Shown piece by piece: positions 7,268-17,336 of a DNA stretch of 64,000 nucleotides. The stretch's first letter is position 1, and each line of letters opens with the position of its first letter. Origin of the DNA: Verrucomicrobiales bacterium (GTDB lineage: Bacteria > Verrucomicrobiota > Verrucomicrobiia > Limisphaerales > J093); the NCBI GenBank assembly GCA_024233305.1, contig JACKPV010000022.1, positions 124,001-188,000 of the forward strand. Reading direction: 5' to 3'. The position numbers and the translations under genes were made by a program. The notes under the pieces were generated by a model. The model was not told the DNA's origin. It was given only the letters and a program-made list of their open reading frames with translations, and did no database searches.

Positions 7268-10207
7268 TCAGCCGCAGGGCTGCAGCGCCCAGCTCAGAAA
7301 GGCATAGATCTGGTCGTTCGATTCCTCGGTCGGCGCATGCCCTTCGCGGTGCGTGTAGCCGACCCGGCGCCGGAAGCCGAGCACCTCATTGACCTCGACC
7401 AACCGATGCAACGCCCGCCAGCGCTCCGGCGGGTCCTCGGCCCCGCCCGAAACCAGGAAGGGGCGCGGCGCCAGGAGGGCCAGGACCTCGTGCAGATCAT
7501 GCCCCGACTCCACCAAACGCCGGTAGGCGCCCGTGCGCGGGTTGTCCTCCGAGACGATGCCCGGCCGACGCGTCGTACCGGCTTCCCGCCCGAGATACCA
7601 CGGTTCCCAGTAGTTGACGTTCGGACGCGATTCGTCCCAGACGATGCCCGGGTCGCTGACCACACAGCAGGCAAACCGGGCGTCCAACGCCGCCGCAAAC
7701 AACGCCCACTTCCCGCCGTAGCTGTGCCCCACCACCCCGATCCTGGCCGCGTCCACCTCGGGCAAACCCGCCAGCGCAGAAAGGCAGTTGGCCGCGACGT
7801 AGCCCAGAAAGGACAGCGGCTGCCAGTCCGTCCGTCCGGGATCCGGCTGCCGGGCGTCGCCCCCCGGCGACCCGATCGAAAGCGTCACGAAACCTCGTCG
7901 AGCCAGCTGATAACCGAAATCCCGCAGCGCGTTCGCCGGATTCAGCCCGGCGCTCGTCTCCGGCTCGTAATAGGGCACCAACACCGCCGGAAAGGGGCCC
8001 TCGCCCGGAGGCTTCAGCAGCCAGCCTTCCTCCGCGCGGTCCGGAGCAATCGGGACCCGCACCCGTTGCTGGCACAGCCCTTCCCGGGCCGCGGTCGCCA
8101 GGACCTCGAACCGCGGCGCCTCCAGCAACGGCGGCCATTCCCCCAGGAACTCGTCCCAAGCGACCCGGATCTCCCTCCGCCGCGCCGCCCATTCCGACGC
8201 CGATGAAACCCGCCGTCCGTCCGCCGACACCAGCAGCGAACCATACGAGCCGGCATCGTCCCGAAAACCCCGCGGGGCGACGAAGGCGATGCCCCCATCG
8301 CCCGGTTCACGCGGAGGGAGCTTCACCCGGGCGAGATAGATCGCGGTGCGCCCCTCATGGGAAGCGTAGTAACTGACCCACAACAATCCGTCCCGCCAGA
8401 CCAAGCCGGGATAGCTCGTATCACCGCCGGAGGGCAGTCGCAGGAATTCCTCAATCGTGCCCGCCGCCGGGTCAACCCACGCGAGGGACGTCCGGGCGCC
8501 GCCATCGTAGAGCCGGACCCCCGCGACGTACCGACCGTCCGGCAGACGGAGCAGCTTCGGCCCGCCGATCTTCACGCCCAGGTCCTTCCATTGCCATTCA
8601 CAGTAGGGCGGGCCCGCCACGCCGATCTGACCCGAGCCGGGCTGGCCATCCCGGCGCAACAGACACACTCCCGTGCCATCGGGCGCGAATGCCAGACTGG
8701 CCTCGTTCCCCTCTCCCGCCGAAAACAGGTCGGACACCAGACAACCGAAGAACTTCCCGTTCGCGCTGCGGTACAGCCGGGTGCCGCTGCCCCCTGCCGT
8801 CCGATAACCCACGCCATAAGCCTCGCCCTGATGCCACGTCAGCCGCCACAACCAATGGTCGGGATCCCCCACCGGAACGGGCGCTTCCCAGACCCGACCA
8901 TCGGCGGAAGACCACGTCATCGTCTGGTGCCGCACCGGTCCCGGCGGATGCAACGCCGCCGCGGCCACCAGCAGCAACCGTCCGTCAGGGCCGATCGAAA
9001 GCTTCGGATCCCGCAAATCCGCCTCTTCGGAGGTCAATCGCGCCAGGGATGCCCAATCGACCCCGTCCTTCGACCCGATCACCCGGATGGCTCCGTCGGG
9101 CGAAACGTGTCCCTGCCCCTCGCGGAACGTGCAAATCCACTCGTCCCGGAAGCGAATCAGGTCCGTAAAGGCACAGTGGGGCGCCTGGTCCCAAATGCGC
9201 CGCACACTTACCAACTCGGCGCCTTCCTTCGGTTGGTGGCCATAGCGTTCATAGATCTCGCGCAACGCCACCGGGGCGCCATCCCGCCGCTTGCTCTCGT
9301 CCGCCGCCTCCATGAACGCGAACAACTCGACCGTCTCCTCGGGAGCCACCGGCGCGATGCCGGTCCGAAAGAACCCCATCACCTCCGCCACCAGGGGCGC
9401 GTAACCGTCGTAACTTCCTACGTCCATCGCCCCGTGATCCCCCTCCGCCCGACCGCCGTAGCCCTTGCTTTCCCGGTAGATCCCGATCCGGCCGCCCTCC
9501 CAAGCCCCGGTTACTTCGACCAGGCCATCCGCCGTCGTGCCCCGGGTGACCGAGACACAGCCGCGCCCCATGACCGTGAAGAGCGATTCCACCCCGTGGA
9601 TGCCGTACCAGAACAGGTCCGGGTGTTTCGGCTCCACGTGGTACGGACTGGTCGTTTCGGCGCGCCGCACGTTCCCGATGGCGCCCTGCCGGACCGCCTG
9701 CGTGTGGCGTCCATAGCGAAGTGACGACGCGCTGAACACCGGCACCCCGTGCCGCGCCGCTAGGTCAAAGATGGCCAGCACATCGCCCAGCGACCCCGCC
9801 ATGGGCTTGTCAATGAAGAGGGGTTTTCCGGCCAGGATCACCGGGATGGCCTGCCACAGATGCGGCCGACCATCCACGCTCTCCAGCATCACGGCGTCCA
9901 CCTGGCCGCACAATTCCCCGATCGTGTCGCAAATCCGCACGCCGAAGTCCGCCTGCAGCTGATGCGTGTAATCGTCCACCCGCGTGCGGCTCGACTCGAC
10001 GTCCGGACTGCCCCCCTTGAAGGCGGCCACCACCCGGCCTCCGGCCACGTGCCCGGGCTGGGCGGGATCGTTGAGTACCTTCGTAAAGGCGATCACATGC
10101 GAGGTGTCCAGGCCAATGAGACCGATGCGCAAGTCATCGCCCACCGCGACCTCACCGGCGCCCAACGCCGCAGCCAGGAGGATCCAATGTGGTTTCATGC
10201 GGCGCAT
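7268..10207 (-). CDS. secreted fusion: Gfo/Idh-type oxidoreductase + sialidase-like beta-propeller + alpha/beta hydrolase
   Basis: 979 residues from the ATG at 10207 (MRRMKPHWILLAAALGAGEV), chosen for its signal peptide; 10198 is also possible and an upstream in-frame ATG at 10267 would bury the signal. Residue numbers below count from 10207. Domain 1 (about 25-325) has a Rossmann-like start (LRIGLIGLDTSH) and the Gfo/Idh/MocA DKP motif (FIDKPMAG). Domain 2 (about 330-660) has BNR/sialidase-like blades (IRFRDEWICTFREGQGHVSPDG). Domain 3 (about 690-979) is a dienelactone-hydrolase or acetyl-xylan-esterase-like alpha/beta hydrolase, with nucleophile Ser829 in GHSYGGKW and probable Asp925 and His957 (REGHAP). 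Each part resembles exported carbohydrate-utilisation proteins, but the three-in-one chain is unusual. The substrate is unknown. It is divergent from the prolyl oligopeptidase gene. Confidence 0.75.
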   Translation of the reverse strand: MRRMKPHWILLAAALGAGEVAVGDDLRIGLIGLDTSHVIAFTKVLNDPAQPGHVAGGRVVAAFKGGSPDVESSRTRVDDYTHQLQADFGVRICDTIGELCGQVDAVMLESVDGRPHLWQAIPVILAGKPLFIDKPMAGSLGDVLAIFDLAARHGVPVFSASSLRYGRHTQAVRQGAIGNVRRAETTSPYHVEPKHPDLFWYGIHGVESLFTVMGRGCVSVTRGTTADGLVEVTGAWEGGRIGIYRESKGYGGRAEGDHGAMDVGSYDGYAPLVAEVMGFFRTGIAPVAPEETVELFAFMEAADESKRRDGAPVALREIYERYGHQPKEGAELVSVRRIWDQAPHCAFTDLIRFRDEWICTFREGQGHVSPDGAIRVIGSKDGVDWASLARLTSEEADLRDPKLSIGPDGRLLLVAAAALHPPGPVRHQTMTWSSADGRVWEAPVPVGDPDHWLWRLTWHQGEAYGVGYRTAGGSGTRLYRSANGKFFGCLVSDLFSAGEGNEASLAFAPDGTGVCLLRRDGQPGSGQIGVAGPPYCEWQWKDLGVKIGGPKLLRLPDGRYVAGVRLYDGGARTSLAWVDPAAGTIEEFLRLPSGGDTSYPGLVWRDGLLWVSYYASHEGRTAIYLARVKLPPREPGDGGIAFVAPRGFRDDAGSYGSLLVSADGRRVSSASEWAARRREIRVAWDEFLGEWPPLLEAPRFEVLATAAREGLCQQRVRVPIAPDRAEEGWLLKPPGEGPFPAVLVPYYEPETSAGLNPANALRDFGYQLARRGFVTLSIGSPGGDARQPDPGRTDWQPLSFLGYVAANCLSALAGLPEVDAARIGVVGHSYGGKWALFAAALDARFACCVVSDPGIVWDESRPNVNYWEPWYLGREAGTTRRPGIVSEDNPRTGAYRRLVESGHDLHEVLALLAPRPFLVSGGAEDPPERWRALHRLVEVNEVLGFRRRVGYTHREGHAPTEESNDQIYAFLSWALQPCG

Positions 10208-10500
10208 CCTGTCACTCACCGCGCCATCCGACGAGCCCCATTTGCGGCCCTCCAGGCTGTGGAACATATCGCTTCCGGTTCGTCACCATGCCCCTCCCAA
10301 CGCAGACTCCGGGCGCGCAATCGCCGTGCCCGTGCCGGACGCCTGCGCGCCGCCTCCAGGCCGGGGGCGGCGGATCACCAACAGCCACCGACCGGCAACC
10401 TGCCCGGAGCCAAGGCGCCGATATGCAAATATCAAGAACCGACCCCTTGGAATTTCCATTGGCATCGGGGTGACGGTAGGGGCACCCTTCGCCACATTCG

Positions 10501-12702
10501 ATGATGCGTATGAGATTCACCCTGCCCCTCGGGGTCGGTGCGAAGCGCCCCTCCCGGCGGCTCCTGTTCCCGGTGTCGATGGCGTTCCTCGCCGGTCTCG
10601 CCCTGCTGGTCGCCGGCTGTGTGTCCGGCCGTCAACTCGCGACCTCCGCCTACCCGGTCACGGCGCGCACGAACGTGCTCGACAATTACCACGGGACGAT
10701 GATCAACGATCCCTACCGGTGGCTTGAGGACGACAACGCGCCCGCCACCGCGGCCTGGGTCGGGGAGCAGAACCAGGTGACCTTCGCCTACCTCGAACGC
10801 ATTCCCTACCGGGAACGGTTGCGCGAACGCCTGACCGCGCTTTGGAACTTCGAGCGCTACGGCATCCCGTGGAAGGAAGGCGGCCGCTACTTCTTCTTCA
10901 AGAACGACGGGCTCCAGAACCAGAGCGTCCTCTACACGCTCGCCTCCCTCGACGCCGAACCCCAAGTGCTGCTCGATCCGAACAGCCTCGCCGCCGACGG
11001 CACGATCGCGCTCACCAGCACCGCGGTCAGCCCCGACGGCAAACACCTCGCCTACGGAACGTCCGCGTCCGGCTCCGACTGGCAGGAGTGGCATGTGCGC
11101 AGTGTGGAAAGCGGCGAGGACCTCGCCGATCACCTGCGTTGGGTGAAGTTCTCCAGCGCCTCCTGGACCCGGGACGGCCAGGGCTTCTTCTACAGCCGCT
11201 ACGACGAACCCGAACCGGGCGCGGCGCTCACCGGGGTGAATTACTTCCAGAAACTCTGCTTCCACCGCGTGGGCACACCGCAGTCGGAGGACCGTCTGGT
11301 CTATCACCGGCCCGACCAGAAGGAATGGGGCTTCGGCGGGGAGGTCACCGATGACGGACGTTACCTGATCATCAGCGTCTGGCAGGGGACCGATCCCAGG
11401 AACCGGGTGTTCTTTCAGGATCTCCAGCAAGCGGGCGCCCCGGTGGTCGAGCTGTTGGACGACTTTGACGCGGCCTACAACTTCATCGACAACGACGGCC
11501 CGGTGTTCTGGTTCCACACCGATCTGGACGCGCCGCGGGGCCGGGTCATCGCCATCGACACCCGGCAGCCGGAGCGCTCCAACTGGAGGGAACTCATTGC
11601 GGAAGCGCCCGAGACCATCGAGGGCGTGAACGTGCTGAACCACCAATTCGTCATCGAGTACCTCCAGGACGCCCGATCGCAGGTGCGCCTCTTCGCTCTC
11701 GATGGCACTCCCGCTGGGGAGATCGGACTGCCCGGAATCGGCGCCGCCGGCGGGTTCGGCGGAAAGCGCGGCGAGACCGAGACGTTCTTCAGCTTCACCA
11801 GCTTCAGCCGGCCGTCGACGGTCTACCGGCACCATATGGCGAGCGGTCAAACCACCCTCTTCCGCGCCCCGACGCTGGCGTTCAACCCGGAGGACTACGT
11901 GACGGAACAGGTCTTCTACGAAAGCCCGGACGGTACCCGGGTGCCGATGTTCATCACGCACCGTCGGGGACTGAAGATCGACGGCCGCGTGCCCACCCTG
12001 CTCTACGGCTACGGCGGGTTCAACATCAGCCTGACCCCGCGGTTTTCCGTGGCCAACTTGGTCTGGATGGAAATGGGCGGCGTATATGCCCAGCCGAACC
12101 TGCGCGGTGGCGGCGAGTACGGCGAGGAATGGCATCAGGCGGGAACGAAGGCTCGGAAACAAAACGTCTTCGACGACTTCATCGCGGCCGCGGAATGGCT
12201 GATCGCGAACGGCTACACCCAGCCCGAGAAACTGGCGATTGCGGGCGGGAGCAACGGCGGCCTGCTCGTGGGCGCGTGCATGACTCAGCGACCCGACCTG
12301 TTCGGCGTCTGCCTGCCGGCGGTCGGCGTGATGGACATGCTGCGCTTCCACAAGTTCACCATCGGTTGGGCCTGGACCTCGGATTACGGCTCGCCGGACA
12401 ACGCGGAGGAATTCCCCGCGCTGCTCGCCTACTCGCCCTATCACAACCTGCGTCGTGGCGTGGAATACCCGGCCACCTTGATCACCACGGCCGACCATGA
12501 CGACCGCGTGGTGCCCGCGCACAGCTTCAAGTTCGCCGCGCGGTTGCAGGAATACCACCGCGGTCGCAACCCGGTGCTGATCCGCATCGAGACCAAGGCC
12601 GGCCACGGCGCCGGCAAACCAACCGCCAAGCAGATCGAGGAAGCCGCCGACAAACTCGCCTTCACCGCCTGGAACCTGCGGGAGAAGGTGCGCGTGCCGT
12701 AA
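10501..12702 (+). CDS. prolyl oligopeptidase (S9A), lipoprotein
   Basis: 733 residues. The N-terminus ends in a lipobox (LLVAGC, Cys40), so the enzyme is probably membrane-anchored outside the cytoplasm. The N-terminal propeller opens with DPYRWLEDDNAPATAAWV. The C-terminal peptidase domain has the nucleophile Ser584 in GGSNGGLL, the Asp within DHDDRVVPAH (about 664-668) and His702 in KAGHGAGKP. These match the S9A catalytic triad, which cleaves proline-containing peptides after Pro (EC 3.4.21.26). Length agrees with the family (about 710 plus the signal). It is a single gene; the next gene downstream is convergent. Start at 10501 or the second Met (10504). Confidence 0.93.
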   Translation: MMRMRFTLPLGVGAKRPSRRLLFPVSMAFLAGLALLVAGCVSGRQLATSAYPVTARTNVLDNYHGTMINDPYRWLEDDNAPATAAWVGEQNQVTFAYLERIPYRERLRERLTALWNFERYGIPWKEGGRYFFFKNDGLQNQSVLYTLASLDAEPQVLLDPNSLAADGTIALTSTAVSPDGKHLAYGTSASGSDWQEWHVRSVESGEDLADHLRWVKFSSASWTRDGQGFFYSRYDEPEPGAALTGVNYFQKLCFHRVGTPQSEDRLVYHRPDQKEWGFGGEVTDDGRYLIISVWQGTDPRNRVFFQDLQQAGAPVVELLDDFDAAYNFIDNDGPVFWFHTDLDAPRGRVIAIDTRQPERSNWRELIAEAPETIEGVNVLNHQFVIEYLQDARSQVRLFALDGTPAGEIGLPGIGAAGGFGGKRGETETFFSFTSFSRPSTVYRHHMASGQTTLFRAPTLAFNPEDYVTEQVFYESPDGTRVPMFITHRRGLKIDGRVPTLLYGYGGFNISLTPRFSVANLVWMEMGGVYAQPNLRGGGEYGEEWHQAGTKARKQNVFDDFIAAAEWLIANGYTQPEKLAIAGGSNGGLLVGACMTQRPDLFGVCLPAVGVMDMLRFHKFTIGWAWTSDYGSPDNAEEFPALLAYSPYHNLRRGVEYPATLITTADHDDRVVPAHSFKFAARLQEYHRGRNPVLIRIETKAGHGAGKPTAKQIEEAADKLAFTAWNLREKVRVP

Positions 12703-12789
12703 GCCCCAGGACGGTGACAAGGCCTGCCGGGTCTGCAAATCGGGCGCGCCCTTCGAGGGACGCGCCGCCACCGACCGCCACCTCGAAAA

Positions 12790-13680
12790 TCACCGCCTGT
12801 CCTGCAGTTCCCGCATCGCCTGCGCAAACGCCCGTCCCAACCGGAACTGCCCGTCAGCATCGTAGTGAACCAAGTCGGGCAGCAACCCGAATCCGTCGGT
12901 CGAGATCATCCGCGCGTGGCGCATCGCCTCCGGTCGCCCCGAGTGTTCGTCCGCCGCCGCCATCTGGTCGCGGATTTCAGCCCGGTGCGTGAACCGTTCC
13001 AGGGCCGGCTCATGTGGCAGCACCTGTCCGAAAGCAAACGGAAGATCGGGCGTGGCCCCGACATCCTCCGCCACCCGCCGGCGAAGCTGCTTCAAGCTCG
13101 CGGCGTATTCCCCCGCCGACACCGCCTCCTTGCTGTCCTGCTCGCCCTGCATCCAGAGAAAGCCCCGGACGACCGGCGTGTGCCCCTCCGATCGCAGGAA
13201 CTCCAATCCGGCCCGGAACCGCACGATCATCGCCCGGTAGAGCAGGCCCGTATTCGCGTCATCGGGTGATCCGCCGGGATGGAAATTGCGGCGTCCGGGC
13301 GCCGGCTCCCCGCCCTCCCAACGGTTGCCGTTCCATCCGTGATGCAACGGCATGCCACTGGCGTGGTCCTTGATCAAATGCACGGGACGACCGGATTCCC
13401 CGAGCCCGAACGCGAACCCCAGTTCCGGCCCGAACTCCCCTTCTCGCGTCGAGGTCCGCGTGCGGCCCGGCGTCAGCGGCTCGAAGGCCTTCCCGTTCCA
13501 GAAGCGCACCCGGGCAAAAGCAGACGGAAAACCGGCCGGCAAATCCGCCACCTTCGCGATCCCCTGCATGTTCGACTGTCCGCCCAGCAGGTAGACGTCC
13601 ACTTCTTCCGCCCGGAGGGGCAGCAACACCATCAGCACGGACCAGCGAAGCCATCGGAAGAAACGGTTCATGATCCGCAT
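12790..13680 (-). CDS. sialate O-acetylesterase-like SGNH hydrolase (secreted)
   Basis: 296 residues from the ATG at 13680 (Met4 at 13671 is equally plausible). The signal peptide is followed by VYLLGGQSNMQG, the SASA/DUF303 block I with nucleophile Ser36. Further motifs are a central FLWMQGEQDS and a C-terminal DLVHYD (about Asp269/His272) forming the Asp/His part of the triad. The family removes acetyl groups from carbohydrates such as sialic acid or xylan. The true substrate cannot be told here. Upstream reading in the same frame lacks protein-like sequence and would overlap the divergent sulfatase gene, so it was excluded. The pair (esterase and sulfatase) starts divergently about 145 bases apart. 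Confidence 0.82.
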   Translation of the reverse strand: MRIMNRFFRWLRWSVLMVLLPLRAEEVDVYLLGGQSNMQGIAKVADLPAGFPSAFARVRFWNGKAFEPLTPGRTRTSTREGEFGPELGFAFGLGESGRPVHLIKDHASGMPLHHGWNGNRWEGGEPAPGRRNFHPGGSPDDANTGLLYRAMIVRFRAGLEFLRSEGHTPVVRGFLWMQGEQDSKEAVSAGEYAASLKQLRRRVAEDVGATPDLPFAFGQVLPHEPALERFTHRAEIRDQMAAADEHSGRPEAMRHARMISTDGFGLLPDLVHYDADGQFRLGRAFAQAMRELQDRR

Positions 13681-13824
13681 GAAGCCACAAGGAGTTCGGG
13701 ATGTCACGCATCCGGACCACCCTGCCGAACGACGAGGGGCAACGTCGTTGGCTTGCGCCGCTGTCGTCAACACCTTCGGCCTGTCGACGTGACACCCGCC
13801 CGCACATCCCGCAGGCTGGCGCCC

Positions 13825-15294
13825 ATGAACTGGCTCGTTCCCCTGCTGGCCGCCGGGATGACCGCGACCGCCGCCCCGCATCCTGGCGAAGCGGACGGCG
13901 GAGCCGCCTCCCCGGCGCGCAATGTCCTCTTCCTCGCCATCGACGATTTGCGGGACGCGTTGGGCAGCCTCGGGGCGACGCAGGTCAGGACGCCGAACCT
14001 CGACCGGCTGGCCGCCACCGGACGGCTCTTCCCGCACCATTACGCCCAGGTGCCCACGTGCGGCGCCTCGCGCTGCTGCCTCCTCCGCGGTCGGTATCCC
14101 GAAGTGCCGTCCCAACTCGGCAACGGCGCCATCACGGCCACCGGCAGCGAGTGGGCCGACGCCAGCCTGCCGGGTTGGTTTCGCCGACATGGCTACCGAA
14201 CTCTGGCCCTGGGCAAAATCAGCCACCATCCCGGCGGCCGCACCGGCCGGCTGTGGGCCGATGGCCCCGAGGAATTGCCCGGCGTCTGGGACCGCTGCTG
14301 GATTCCCGAAACCCCCTGGGGCGAGGCGCAGAACATCATGCATGGCTACGCGAACGGCGTCCCGCGCACGCCGGGAAAATCGCCGCCGTACGAAGCGTTC
14401 GACGGTCCGGACAGCGCGTATCCGGACGCCTGGGTTGCCGACGAAGCGATCCGCACCCTCGGCAACCTGGCGGCGCAGGAGAAACCCTGGTTCTTCGCGG
14501 TCGGCTTCTTCAAACCCCACCTCCCCTTCGCCGCCCCGAAACGCTGGTTCGATCTCTATCGCGACGTCGACTTCCCCGCTCCCCGGGCGGCGACCCGCCC
14601 GGACGGCATCTCGGGCTGGCACGCCAGCGGCGAGTTCCGCGGGAACTACGGCCATGCCGGACAGGATCCCGAGAACGACCCCGATTACGCCCTGCTCATG
14701 CGCCGGGCTTATGCGGCCGCCACCAGCTACATGGACGCACAGGTCGGCCGGGTCCTGGTCGAACTCGAGCGACTGGGACTCGCCAGCAACACCGTGGTGG
14801 TGGCGTGGGGCGATCACGGTTTCCTGCTGGGGGAACACGCGATCTGGGGCAAGCACTGCCTCTACGAAGACGCATTGCGCTCACCCCTGATCATCCGCCC
14901 GCCGCAACTCGCGCAACCGGGGATCCCCTCTCCGGCCATTGTCGAAACCGTCGACATCTTCCCCACCATCACCGCCCTCTGCGGCCTGCCCGCACCCGCC
15001 AATCTGGATGGCCGCAGCCTGGTTGACCGCCTGGACAATCCCGCCGCCGGCGCAACGGACGCGGCGCTCGGCTTCTGGAATCGGAGCCAGCGCACCGTGC
15101 GCACCGACCGTTGGCGACTGGTCGCTCACGAAGCACCCGATGGCAGCTTGCGGGGAGTCGAGTTGTTCGACTACGCAACCGATCCAGACGAAGCGCAGAA
15201 CGTGGCCGACGCGCACCCCGGACTGGTGCAGACCTTGCTCGCCCGGCTGGACCAGGCCCCACACCCGGGCAGGCAACGGCAAGCGGGGCAGTGA
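13825..15294 (+). CDS. secreted sulfatase (iduronate-2-sulfatase-like)
   Basis: 489 residues from the ATG at 13825, which gives a signal peptide (MNWLVPLLAAGMTATA). The S1 sulfatase core is clear: metal site LAIDDLRDALG (about 37-47), then the formylglycine motif C-G-A-S-R (Cys79 to Arg83) with a second and third Cys right after it. Further on are KISHHPGG and the metal site WGDHGFLLGEH followed by GKH. Family knowledge: the Cys is oxidised to formylglycine by a sulfatase-maturating enzyme, which is not in the window. CxASR rather than CxPSR is a minor variant. Iduronate-2-sulfatase-like bacterial members act on sulfated polysaccharides. The position next to an esterase and a fucose-isomerase-like gene supports a glycan role. 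Confidence 0.88.
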   Translation: MNWLVPLLAAGMTATAAPHPGEADGGAASPARNVLFLAIDDLRDALGSLGATQVRTPNLDRLAATGRLFPHHYAQVPTCGASRCCLLRGRYPEVPSQLGNGAITATGSEWADASLPGWFRRHGYRTLALGKISHHPGGRTGRLWADGPEELPGVWDRCWIPETPWGEAQNIMHGYANGVPRTPGKSPPYEAFDGPDSAYPDAWVADEAIRTLGNLAAQEKPWFFAVGFFKPHLPFAAPKRWFDLYRDVDFPAPRAATRPDGISGWHASGEFRGNYGHAGQDPENDPDYALLMRRAYAAATSYMDAQVGRVLVELERLGLASNTVVVAWGDHGFLLGEHAIWGKHCLYEDALRSPLIIRPPQLAQPGIPSPAIVETVDIFPTITALCGLPAPANLDGRSLVDRLDNPAAGATDAALGFWNRSQRTVRTDRWRLVAHEAPDGSLRGVELFDYATDPDEAQNVADAHPGLVQTLLARLDQAPHPGRQRQAGQ

Positions 15295-15459
15295 GGCCGT
15301 GCTGCACGGACCGGCGCGCCCCGGGAGAAGGTCCGGATCCCACAGCAGTCCCCGGCTGAACCGGTGCGGACGGTGAAGGTGAATCGCTGGCGAACGGCTG
15401 CCCCCGGGGGGGCCGAACCTCCGATCCCGTCCGGCGGTCGCACGCCTTTCCCTGCTCGA

Positions 15460-17019
15460 TCAGGCTTCCTCGACGAGCTTCCAACCAATCGCATGGGCCA
15501 GCGCGCGGACGGGCTCCTTGAGATCGCCGTAAAAGGTGACCCGATGCCAGCCCCACTGGTCCCACATCGTGAAGAGCTTCTCGACATCGCCCACCGGTTC
15601 GGCGCAGAGCTTGGTCCGGCAGGCCCGGTCATCCGGGTCGTTCCCCACGATCCGCCCCTGGTGCAGCAGGATCTCCCGTTTTCCCTGGTCCACCTGGATC
15701 GACGTGGTGAGGTAACCCGTCGGCAGCAATGACCGCACCGACGCGCCCTGCCGGTCCTCCGAGTGCGTGAGTATCTCGTACGGGTTGGCCGGGCCGCCGG
15801 GCCCGAAGGCGCGGTTCGATGCCACGCAATGGGCATAGATGATCTGGCGCCTGGCCGTGTCCACGACGGGATCCGAAATGTAGCCGGGCCGGCCGCGCGT
15901 CAGGGTCGTCAGCGCCACCATGCTGGCCGTCGACCGGACGTCGCATTCGCAGGCGCCGATGAGTCCGTCGTTGAGCAACTGGTGGAAGCCGAGGCACGGA
16001 TAGGCGTGGATGTGTCCGCCGTAGAAACCGCCGAGACAATTGATGGTGATGGCGTTCGCCTCGTGCTGCCGCAGGACCGCCTTCTGGGCGAGGTACATGG
16101 CCGCCGAGGCCTCCAGGGTTTCGCGCGAGACATCCTTCACCGCCGCCGCGTTCTCCTGCCAGCGATCCGCGACCGCCCGGGCCTCATCCCGGTCGGCGGC
16201 CTCCCAAGCCCGGTTCACTTCGGCGAAGGACACCCACTCCATCGGAATGCCCATGATCGGTTCCGCCGGGCCGGCTTCAGTGCCGCGCACGGCAAGGATC
16301 CGGGAAGCCTTCAACCGTTCGAGGCAGTCGGGCGCCGACAGGGGATCGAGGTCGTCCGGGAGACAGTCGCGATCACCCGCCGCCGGAGTATTACCGCGCC
16401 GTGCCTGCGCTGTGGCCGCCACGAACTCGGTCGGCGTGGCCCCTCGCGCGAGCAGCCGGAAGGCCCGGGCGGCCCGCACCAGATCCTCGGGGTCCGAGGA
16501 CGCCACGAACCCGACATTGGGCGTCCGGGCCCGCAGGAAGGCGGCGTTGTAGACCAGGAACCCGCCGCTCCCGCCGAACTGAAAGTCGGCATACAACACC
16601 GGCTTGCCCGAGGCGGCCACCGTCTGCACGACGCGATTCCAGCAGTTCAACTGGAAGACCACATACCCGTCGATGCCGGCGTTCTCATCCGCTTCGAGAA
16701 GCTGCTTCGCCTGGGCTTCCCCGGCGGCCTGGGCAACGACGAATTCGAGTTCCGGACAGCCCGCCACCAGGGTGTTCGTCAGCCGTTGCATGACCGGGAC
16801 GAAGTCGAAGCCAACATTCGGCCAGTCGGGTCCCGGCTGTTGGTCGGCATGCAGCGCGTAGACCACGCGAATGCGCGGCCGTGGCGACGGGGCTGCGCGG
16901 AGCCAACCGGGGGCCGTGAACCAACCCAGAGCGCCGACGCATGAGGCGCATCCGGAGAGGAATTGCCGGCGGTTCAGCGGACAACCGCCACAACCGGCGG
17001 GACGTGAGGGAGCTTTCAT
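15460..17019 (-). CDS. Tat-exported L-fucose/L-arabinose isomerase-like protein
   Basis: 519 residues. It begins with a twin-arginine signal (LNRRQFLSG, residues 15-23) followed by a hydrophobic stretch. The C-terminal half resembles the fucose/arabinose isomerase fold: NCLGGFYGGHIHAYPCLGFH (327-346), ACECDVRSTASM (357-367) with acidic Glu358/Asp360, and a conserved His in IIYAHCVASN (about 393). In true isomerases, Glu, Asp and His at these places bind the metal. Export of such an enzyme is odd, because aldose-ketose isomerases normally act in the cytoplasm. It may be a secreted sugar isomerase or a related protein with another role. Convergent with the sulfatase gene, leaving about 165 bases with no recognised terminator. 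Confidence 0.65.
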   Translation of the reverse strand: MKAPSRPAGCGGCPLNRRQFLSGCASCVGALGWFTAPGWLRAAPSPRPRIRVVYALHADQQPGPDWPNVGFDFVPVMQRLTNTLVAGCPELEFVVAQAAGEAQAKQLLEADENAGIDGYVVFQLNCWNRVVQTVAASGKPVLYADFQFGGSGGFLVYNAAFLRARTPNVGFVASSDPEDLVRAARAFRLLARGATPTEFVAATAQARRGNTPAAGDRDCLPDDLDPLSAPDCLERLKASRILAVRGTEAGPAEPIMGIPMEWVSFAEVNRAWEAADRDEARAVADRWQENAAAVKDVSRETLEASAAMYLAQKAVLRQHEANAITINCLGGFYGGHIHAYPCLGFHQLLNDGLIGACECDVRSTASMVALTTLTRGRPGYISDPVVDTARRQIIYAHCVASNRAFGPGGPANPYEILTHSEDRQGASVRSLLPTGYLTTSIQVDQGKREILLHQGRIVGNDPDDRACRTKLCAEPVGDVEKLFTMWDQWGWHRVTFYGDLKEPVRALAHAIGWKLVEEA

Positions 17020-17336
17020 GAGGTATTAGTGATGAAACCACTTTAGCGGATGTCAGGCACAGTTCCCTTATCTCAACGGAAAAGTCCAGATGGAATTCAG
17101 CGGGCGGGAGCGGGTCAACGCAACGCTTCCGTCGGGGCCAGCTCCACGGCGCCGCGGACGGGCATGCGGCTGGCAGCCTCAGTCCGGCAGGTCGTCCCCC
17201 CGCCCCGGGGGACTTCCAGGCCGCTCAGCCGGTCTCAGACCTGAGCCGAAGAAGGACCACCCGCTGGCCCGGGCAGCCTGTCCTGACCGATGCCCCTTGT
17301 CGATGCCATCGGGATGATCCAGACTCGGCGTGCAAA
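17020..17336. other. intergenic region, 317 bases
   Basis: This lies between the divergent isomerase-like gene and the exporter operon, so both promoters should lie here. I see no gene, RNA or clear operator. Short frames here have no protein-like features. Confidence 0.5.

Noticed and set aside
13279..13824. Upstream extension of the sulfatase frame
   Set aside because: It overlaps the esterase gene in antisense and places the signal peptide internally. The ATG at 13825 gives a normal exported protein.
13681..14856. Extension of the SASA-type esterase frame upstream of 13680
   Set aside because: It overlaps the divergent sulfatase gene and does not look like protein. The signal peptide marks the true start near 13671-13680.
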